A stretch of DNA of 64,000 nt from positions 1-64,000 of the forward strand of contig MU266477.1 of the NCBI GenBank assembly GCA_021014945.1, written 5' to 3'. Source of the DNA: Leucogyrophana mollusca. Lineage: Eukaryota; Basidiomycota; Agaricomycetes; Boletales. The position numbers and the translations under genes were made by a program. The notes under the pieces were generated by a model that saw only the letters and a list, made by a program, of their open reading frames with translations, did no database searches and was not told the origin of the DNA. This document shows, one piece after another, positions 57,314 through 64,000 of the stretch. Each line of letters begins with the position of its first letter. The stretch's first letter is position 1.

Positions 57314-58907
57314 ATGAATCTCTTTCGCGGCATCGACGTGCTAACTGCCAGTTCTGGTACGTTTTGGTTCAGCGTACACGATGGAGGTTGTTGATGATGA
57401 CCTTAAACTATAGCCAGTGCGCTGTCCTTTTTGGTTTGGGAGAGTTGTACGACTCTAGATGATGAGGTAGAGTATATCTGGAGGTACGTCGTGTGTCACG
57501 TGAGTATGGGGCGAGTTACTGATATGGTCATTCTGTGGCCGAGTAGTAAATCATACACTTCGCCTATTAAGTGGTTATACCTCTTCGCAAGATACATCGG
57601 TCTCGGGGCCCTCGTGTAAGCAGGCTCCTCCTTGAATTTGCGCGTGTGCTCACCACTAAAGACGCCTTTGCTTCCCGCCTTGTCCTTCAAAGTGCAACGC
57701 CGTACCTCGGATATCGCTCGGCGCTAAGTTGCAGAGGATGGATCGTGTTGCAGATGGGCGAGGTGCAGGCGATGATCACGCTTGTGGAGATGATTCTTAT
57801 GTTGAGGGGTGCGTCCGACCCGCCCCACAGGTTTCTCTTATGAGTCTGATAAATGGCTTCCTTCTGCACTCTCATCGTATTTCCTGTCTGCGACCATCCC
57901 GGGTTTGAACGCCCACCCACATCACATTTTGCACCGCACTCTAAACAGTCCACGCACTCTACAACCGTGACCCTCGAATGCGCGCCTTCCTGATCCTCCT
58001 TATTCTCGTAGCGACGGTTATCCCATCGACGGGTATGGGTCTTATCACGTCAAAGATGGTGTTCAACCCATCATGTGCGGTGGTGCACGTTGACACTTCT
58101 CTGACTTATATCAGGTCGGTCGGCCTTTGTCTTTCGGCTCTTGTGAACATCGATCTCACGCGAATTGTGTTCTTTGGCCGTGCATCTTTTGCCTTATCCT
58201 ATCTCTATATATTGCACAACGATGGTGTCCTGCTCGAACTCCTTATCACGCAAACCCGCCACCACCCATGACATCCCAAAAGCTACATTTTCACAGTAAC
58301 CGAATCCATCCTCCTCATCCTCACGGTTGTCAGATGCGTGCATACCTTCCGGACGACGCTACGCCAAGCCCCCGTGATCGTGCTCATGCTTAGGGATGGC
58401 ACCCTCGCGTTCTTTGCTCTCATTGGTAGGTCGCTGGTTTGGCTCACCGGGAGTTCTTGTGTGTTGCTGATCTTTTGTCGATGTGTTTATACTTCTCTTA
58501 TAATGATGGACCTTGGTGGATGGATGACGACGGCGTTCGCGTGCGCATGGAAATATAGCGATGGTTTTACCAATGTCGGTAGTGCTGACCGTCGTCCACG
58601 GAGCGTTCATCTCTGTGCTACACCCGTACGTCTATTCCTGCAGCCCCACCCACCATTTAGTCCAGTAACGAACTAATGCAGGTGGTTCATCGCGGTCTAT
58701 TCTTGTGCAGTAAGTTCTCCCCTCCTACTCGTTTTGTACGCACGCTAAGAGCCACAGGGGTGTCGAGTTGTGTTGAATCTGCAGCGTCTCGCGGATGGCC
58801 GCGATGAGATGCTTCCTAATGCTGGGACTGGCTCAGAGCACACGCATACGCTGCCTGTGATCACGTCGCAGATCGTCATCGAGCCTTTACCCGCGAGTGG
58901 AGTATGA
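57314..58907 (+). CDS. DUF6533 membrane protein C
   Basis: ATG 57314 gives MNLFRGIDVLTASS; a GTACGT...CTATAG intron joins it in phase to SALSFLVWESCTTLDDEVEY and IWR, then after an intron ending at 57547, SKSYTSPIKWLYLFARYIGL. Next come CRGWIVLQMGEVQAMITLVE, MILMLR, and across an intron HALYNRDPRMRAFLILLILV. Later exons read TESILLILTVVRCVHTF, MLRDGTLAFFALI, VVLTVVHGAFISVLHP, WFIAVYSCA and GCRVVLNLQRLADGRDE, with a short hydrophilic tail to TGA 58905-58907. This is the most complete of the three DUF6533 genes: seven hydrophobic segments and the RDG motif are all present. The exon between 58100 and 58270 is the least certain. It is probably a membrane protein of unknown function. Confidence 0.75.
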
Positions 58908-59439
58908 GGCTCTAGCGCACGAGTACTGCCTCCACTTCTGATAAACCTTTTCGAGTACGGTGTCTGTGGGCTGGTCGCGTGTGGCCGGCAGTATCTCCTT
59001 ACCTGTAACTTGTGGTATCTCAACGCACACGGCCTCCGGTAGCCATTACATGCGGTTTTTGGCGTCACCGACCACCCTCTTATCGCGTCGATGTCGTTCT
59101 CTACCGCTCCATCCCGCCGAGTACGCGATGTAGCGGGCAAACTTGCATCTCCTCCAGTACGAGTTTCTACAGGGCCTACTGTCCAACGAGTGCGAGCTCT
59201 GCCACTTCATTTGGTACGCTCTTACCGTTCCTCAAGTACAGACACACACCATACCCCAGCATGCCTGCTATGTTCACAATTCACTATTTGCCGTCTTCAT
59301 TCTCGACGCTTGACGCCTTAAACATTGCTGTCTGCCATCTTCGACGCCAACACTTGACACCCTCAGCCTCCACGTTCGACTCGTCTATTCATATCTTCAT
59401 CTCAAGAAGGTCACTCTAGCTGCTTACTTTCCGTGTGCG
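58908..59439. other. Intergenic, no gene seen
   Basis: Plus-strand frames at 59012-59419 are open but Ser/Arg-rich, with no recognisable content. Confidence 0.35.
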
Positions 59440-59835
59440 ATCATTGTTCGACGAGCTATCTCGTCCAGAAACGAATCTTAGGAGGGCAAAGATTAGACCT
59501 TACCCAAGTTTAAGCAAACCAGTGAGTCGCTTCCTTACAATCAGGTATGTGCTGTATCTGTCGACGCTTTGGTTCTCCGGGGCTTCAAAACTCGTGTTTT
59601 TCAAGCCTTGAGACTCCACACCACACAGTTCAACTATTCTACCCCTGTAGCCCTCTCTTGCCCGAAGTTCAAGCTGCTATCGTGCCTTTGCAAGACTGCT
59701 TGTGATCTCCCTTTCATTGCTTACTCATGTTCAGACCTCCTGGCTCAACCTGTCCATTGGGAGAAAGCCCATGATGCCGCCCGTGTGAAATACGGGAGGT
59801 TATCGCTGGCTATTGGAGGCAAGGGAGGAGGGGAA
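59440..59835 (+). repeat. Duplicate of 54200-54640, opposite strand
   Basis: It carries the same ordered phrases (cttaggagggcaaag, accagtgagtcgc, accacacagttcaactattctacc, tgttcagacctcctggc, gggagaaagccc, gtgaaatacggg). An extra dozen bases (catgatgccgcccgtg) distinguish it from the other copy. The coding frame is broken relative to the copy at 54200. Confidence 0.6.
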
Positions 59836-60229
59836 GCGCAACTCAACTCACCTACTGCAAGTGTCTCCGCCTCCTAAAGTACTCCCCGTGTCTTCATAGT
59901 ACGACTCCGCATCACCATCCTCGGACTCGGTGTAGAATCGACGTTCCTGGCAGCGTTGCGCCGCGCATGGGGCGGTAGCGTGGGTCGTTTCTGTCCCGAG
60001 AAGAGGCGGCGTATAGTCGCTACCGGGAACGGTAGCGTTGAATTACAATGGGGGTCGGGGGGGCATCCGCCTCGTCAACTTTTCCAAGCGCCACATTAGC
60101 AGCGACTGGTGAAGATATCTTGACCGTCTTCATCGATCGATTGCCGCCTACGCGAAGCCGTGCCTAAAGCCGTTAGAGGGATGTGCTGGGGGACGCTGAT
60201 AGATATGTAGCATTATGTCTCAAAGGCAG
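59836..60229. other. Intergenic, no gene seen
   Basis: A short run of G at 60055-60062 and unrecognised sequence. Nothing coding is supported. Confidence 0.35.
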
Positions 60230-61543
60230 ATGCTCGGCTTTCCATCGACGAGCGTCCGTGATTGATAAGGAGGGAGATCGAATGATTCAAGGCGGACGTG
60301 TGATGTTACGTAAAAGCCACATTTGCCTGGCTCATATTCTCCATCTTTCCAACTTGGCGCCCCAATACGACGACGATACCGGCTCAATACACACGTGCTA
60401 CACCTCCACCTCCGCGCGCACCTTACTATGGGAATGGCTGGATGGAAGACTGACGGGCAGGAGTTCGAATACTGGAGTTGCGATGGCAGCGTGGTGGAGG
60501 ACCGGAGGTGGGGATAGAAGTTTGCCATGGTCGTTGATTTCGCAGAACGCTGCACGAGACTAGATCTACTGCACCCGTGCCTACCGCGCCACTCTCTGCG
60601 CTGGTACCGCGCTCGCCTTCTGCCGGGTCCATCAGCGTACCCGCTCCCTCTAGGCCACTTGCTCACACGGGCCGAAAGTAGCTCTCCCGTTGGCCGCAGA
60701 GTAGAGCCGGCGCTGCGAGTGGACTCGGTGGAGGGATTTATGGGCTGGTGTGATAGTTTATGATTCCTTGTGTGGTTGCTGGTGCGGCCAAGGTGGCGGT
60801 CGATCCCCCCTGACGCCCTCGATGTTCACTCCCTATGCTTCAATTGACGACGAAGACCTCTCTAGCTGTGGGTTTGCGGGTGAACTTCGCCCCGTGCAAC
60901 AAACCTCGCCTCTCGCCGTCGCCGCATCCTCACACGTCGTCTTCTCGCCATAATTGTCACCCGCGACACACGACCAAGGACTACGCACATGAACCGGACT
61001 CGTACGCAAGAAGCCCCCATGCTGTTCCGTCGCTTCCGGTCCGAGATCTACTATCCGACTGCGTGCGATCCGATCAAACGCCCTTCGAATACGAGCTCGA
61101 GCATTCCACATCCTCCTCCAACATTAGTTCGCGTTCGATCTCTGACATTTACCTCTCGCATATCCAGCATCCGTCTCGCCCGCTCCACATCCATGCAGGC
61201 ATAAAAACAATCGACCAATACGTCACCATGAACAGGCACACCGCGCCTAACGGGTGCGACCACCTCTCCATATAACGACCGCTTACTTCTTTCGCCGTGT
61301 ACCCCTCTGTATTCGAAGGTCACTCTGACCCGGGGAGAGCGAATTTGGGGAGCGAGCACCTCGCTCGAACATGCTACTTCCGCCGAGTCGAGGCCACGGC
61401 TGCGTTCCAGTGACTTAGGCTGTGGTGCACGCCCGAATAACGAAGTCTCATTCTCGTCGCCATAGCGTCACCCACACAAGTCTCTTCCTCCAGCCATCCC
61501 TGCGTCCTTCTCCAGCACCGGCCCTACCTCAAAATTCTCCACC

Positions 61544-61890
61544 ATGTGGCGCGCGAACGAGAAGTGCTTGCACGGCAGCGTACCCGCCTCATCAAACGCC
61601 GCAACCCCGCGTATAAGCCGTGCTACTACTCGTACGCTGTCACGTTGGTCCTCGACGTCGACGGCAGGTATTCCAGCTTCAACGGTTACCTCCCAGGATA
61701 CGGTTCCTGTTGTCGCTCGAGGCGAATTGATCGAAGTGCGCGTGTCTGTCTTCACATTTCAAGACAATCATCGAGCCTTACCGCCGCACGGGACACCCAT
61801 GATCAGGATGTGCGTCGAGATGCGTTGGGTTTTGGCGCACTGTTTATGCATGTCCTTGTCAAACGAGGTCGCCTCGATGCAATAGACCCA
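61544..61890 (+). pseudogene. Unidentified antisense frame of the cassette, copy C
   Basis: Plus-strand translation reads ATPRISRATTRTLSRWSS and TSQDTVPVVARGELIEVRVS, ending near SNEVASMQ. This frame stays open for 114 codons here, the longest among the three copies. The direction is opposite to NLR-5, as the copies A and B frames are opposite to NLR-1 and NLR-3. Confidence 0.4.
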
Positions 61891-62059
61891 TCTTCTACCG
61901 CCACGGCGATGAATGCGTCATACTTCAACCCCATTAACCATTGTTATATTATGACAGAGCACAAATATTCCATCCGGATTCGTCGTCCCGCAGTACATAC
62001 GACAGCACTTAAGCGCAGAGTCACTTTTATAGAACATCCTGGGTATCGACGAAGTTACG

Positions 62060-62420
62060 GGTCACCCCCTCTGCGATTATTCAACCACGTCCCCAGATCC
62101 CCCGTCCCGCCAATCCTTAGGCCGTCCGGTCTCCGCCGCCGAAGTTTCCCTAGTGCGGGCTGGACATCGAGCGTGTAACCTCGAGAGCCAGAATTGGTCT
62201 CTGGAGATCTACGCGTGAATGCTAGGAGACTCGGTAAGGTTTCCTCCACCTCTTCGAGCTATGACACGTCCCTTTGCAGTTTACGGTCAAGAATACAATA
62301 AAATGCTCAGCTCTCGGCGCATGGTTGAAATCGTCGAGAAAGCTGCTCTCCGCACCGCGTGATCCAAAGATCCTCGCCACTGCGATGAGATAGACCGATA
62401 CCGTCGACTATGTCATAAGC
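62060..62420 (-). pseudogene. DUF6535-protein C-terminal fragment, copy C
   Basis: The minus strand reads VEETLPSLLAFTRRSPETN, LDVQPALGKLRR and TWLNNRR, matching EETLPALIALTRRYSETN, IQAVLDRLS and KWWEARK of the gene at 12536-15962. It is close to copy A in sequence (both have SRGYTLDVQ or SQVTPDVQ after ETN). The upstream YLIAVAR piece is near 62385. Confidence 0.65.
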
Positions 62421-62937
62421 TGCGCGGCTGTGGAAGTGCTTCCCGAAACAAAAGGCATTCAAGCACCCCGTGTCTTCGCTGTACGCTCTGTGTCCGAGTC
62501 AGCGCCCCTCGCAGCGTTGCAGCGTGGTAGCGTGGGTCATTTCGGTCTCGAGGGGCCGCTGCAGGAAATGCATGATTACACGGGCGCACGCACTGATCGA
62601 ATATACACCCCATCGGATTTGCGAGCACCACATCACTGTCGACGTGGAGGAACAAGAAGCGAGACTTGATTTCATTGTGTTCCCGACTGTCATGAATGTC
62701 GATTTGGCGGATCATATGTGCAGGCTTTTGCGACGTCACTGAGCGACGCGACGTGGGAGGACCAACTGGAAAGCGTACGTGTGGGGGATCATGAATAAGT
62801 ACCTCGCCTGTCACGCATGTGGGTGCATCACACGGAGAATTAGCTGTGTGCCACAAACATATAGGCTGATCTAGTGATACCACCATACACTAAGGGTATA
62901 TTGTGTAAATAATTATTGGGTAGTACCAGAAACTAGC

Positions 62938-64000
62938 TTAAGCGGACGGAAGCCGTCCCTCCAGAAATAATTTCCACCCGTGATGTTCCTCCTTCAGTTG
63001 GGCATGCTCGTTCCCAATGTACAGAAAGTCAGGATGTCTCCCCGTTTCATCGCATAGTGACTTGGTTTTGGTAAACCACTTTCTCGCACCAGCAATGTCC
63101 CCCTCCAAGAGCGCAATCTCCCCAAGAGCCCTGCTGCTACGGGTTTGAAGCTCGAAATCGGATAGTTCATCACTCAAGCTCACCACCCCCAAGAAAAGTT
63201 CCCTGGCCTTTTCATAGTCTCCTGCGAACAACTCGTTGCGTGCAGAGCAGTCATTTGTCATCGCTGTCGTGTCGGCTGATTGCCACCCGTGTGTCGCCAT
63301 TTCACCGAAAGCACGCATCAAAATGTCTCTGGCATGGTCAAAATCCCCTCGGTCACTAGCGAGGGCTGCTTGTTCCCACAACACGTCGCAGGTATGATGA
63401 ACGTCGTTCCCCTCCGATGCAAGGGCAAAGGCCTCCTCCAGAAGCTCATGTGCTTTCTTGTGGTGCCCATCTCGCGCTTCGGCTCTCGCCAGCTGCGTAA
63501 GGCTCCATAGATGCCCAAGGTTGTCGTTCGTGTGGGTGGCAAGAGCGAATCGGGTTTCGAAGTGTTGCCTCGCAGCCGCGTAGTTCTCGGAATGCCACTC
63601 CGCCTCCCCTTGACATCCCACAGCCCAGACAACACCACCGATGTTGCCGGTGCTATCAAAGTACTCCCGAGTACTCGTAAACAGCATCAGAGCTTCTTGG
63701 AGCCGCCCCTTGCGCATCACGGCGTTACCAAGGCGCACATTGATTCGAGCTTCATCATCTGGGCTGAGAATGTGGTGTTCTCGTCTCAGATTCAGAAATT
63801 CTTGGAGTGTTTCCTCGGCAGCGGAGACGTTGCCCAGGACCAAGTACTCTTTCGCTAGTTCCTCGAGGCAGCGTGTGGTCATTTTGTGCTTCCGATGGTG
63901 GCCGAAGAGATGTTTGGCAGTGGTGAATAGGTTGATAGCCTCTCTGTCGTCATGTAGCGCTGCTGCAAGACGCCCGAGATAGAAAACACATTCTTCGTCG
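62938..64000 (-). CDS. NLR-5: NB-ARC/TPR receptor, only TPR end inside window
   Basis: The minus-strand frame ends at TAA 62938-62940 and is open to the window edge, so the first ATG at 63882 is internal. About 353 residues are visible, all in the TPR half: AAALHDDREAINLFTTAKHL, SAAEETLQEFLNLRREHH, LFTSTREYFDSTGN, HFETRFALATHTND, ARKWFTKTKSLCDETG, ending EGRLPSA. No frameshift or stop. It is closest by eye to NLR-1 (GNVSAAE, LSPDDEARIN, LSDELSDFELQ). The NB-ARC and N-domain lie outside. Its 3' flank is cassette module copy C, in the same relative order as for NLR-1 and NLR-3. Confidence 0.9.
   Translation of the reverse strand, partial: DEECVFYLGRLAAALHDDREAINLFTTAKHLFGHHRKHKMTTRCLEELAKEYLVLGNVSAAEETLQEFLNLRREHHILSPDDEARINVRLGNAVMRKGRLQEALMLFTSTREYFDSTGNIGGVVWAVGCQGEAEWHSENYAAARQHFETRFALATHTNDNLGHLWSLTQLARAEARDGHHKKAHELLEEAFALASEGNDVHHTCDVLWEQAALASDRGDFDHARDILMRAFGEMATHGWQSADTTAMTNDCSARNELFAGDYEKARELFLGVVSLSDELSDFELQTRSSRALGEIALLEGDIAGARKWFTKTKSLCDETGRHPDFLYIGNEHAQLKEEHHGWKLFLEGRLPSA

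Larger units (their letters stand above)
60230..62937 (-). repeat. Cassette module, copy C (downstream of NLR-5, inverted)
   Basis: Read on the minus strand from 62937, the order is the same as in copies A and B: a relic with LIEYTPHRI-coding DNA on the opposite strand, DUF6535 scrap, opposite-strand VARGE frame, gaggtttgttgcac at about 60900, gcaagtggcctagaggg at about 60660, and the WD40 5' element at about 60430-60350 (catagtaaggtgcg, tcgtcgtattgggg), followed by gcaaatgtggcttttacg near 60320. The WD40 body is not preserved beyond 60230. Confidence 0.7.

Noticed and set aside
1..64000. Transposon as the vehicle of the duplicated blocks
   Set aside because: No transposase, reverse transcriptase, integrase or long terminal repeats could be read in or around the repeats, and the copies include gene-flanking DNA in gene order, which fits segmental duplication better.

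Overview
The window is nuclear DNA of a filamentous basidiomycete (Agaricomycete type). Genes carry many 45-65 base GT-AG introns, and the recognisable families are ones expanded in mushroom-forming fungi: NB-ARC/TPR NOD-like receptors (NLRs), seven-bladed WD40 proteins, DUF6535 and DUF6533 membrane proteins, and a yeast-type amino acid permease. I found no rRNA, tRNA, CRISPR array, reverse transcriptase or transposase. All exon limits are read by eye from splice signals and from paralogue comparison inside the window.

Layout. 1-11.5 kb: NLR-1 (cut by the left edge), a 2.5 kb duplicated module, a WD40 relic, intact NLR-2 (six exons), then two more WD40 relics. 12.5-16 kb: a DUF6535 gene on the minus strand with one in-frame stop. 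16-24 kb: relics, intact NLR-3, a second copy of the module. 24-26 kb: a decayed DUR3-type urea transporter. 26.7-30 kb: a DUF6533 gene and a small Ser/Pro-rich orphan gene. 33-36.7 kb: an NLR 5' scrap and NLR-4, whose TPR half is broken. 37-39 kb: an intact WD40 gene (seven exons, minus strand). 40-41.5 kb: WD40-tail and TPR scraps. 42-45 kb: amino acid permease, minus strand. 48-49.3 kb: DUF6533. 50-51.9 kb: a second WD40 gene. 52.4-53.5 kb: inverted NLR relic. 55.6-58.9 kb: WD40 relic, an orphan ORF and a third DUF6533 gene. 60.2-64 kb: a third module copy followed, inverted, by NLR-5 (cut by the right edge).

Main reading. The region looks like a birth-and-death NLR cluster built from a repeated cassette: an NLR, then a module holding a DUF6535 C-terminal scrap and an unidentified antisense frame, then the 5' part of a WD40 gene. 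The cassette is recognisable three times in colinear order, twice direct and once inverted. The intact NLRs have a helical N-terminal domain resembling the HeLo/MLKL four-helix type, an NB-ARC ATPase and a long TPR array. That is the plan of fungal non-self-recognition or programmed-cell-death receptors, but this role is inferred from architecture only. The two intact WD40 genes share a multi-exon tail ending in a Trp/Tyr/Cys cluster that I cannot place in a named family; this tail and the cassette are the best candidates for something undescribed.
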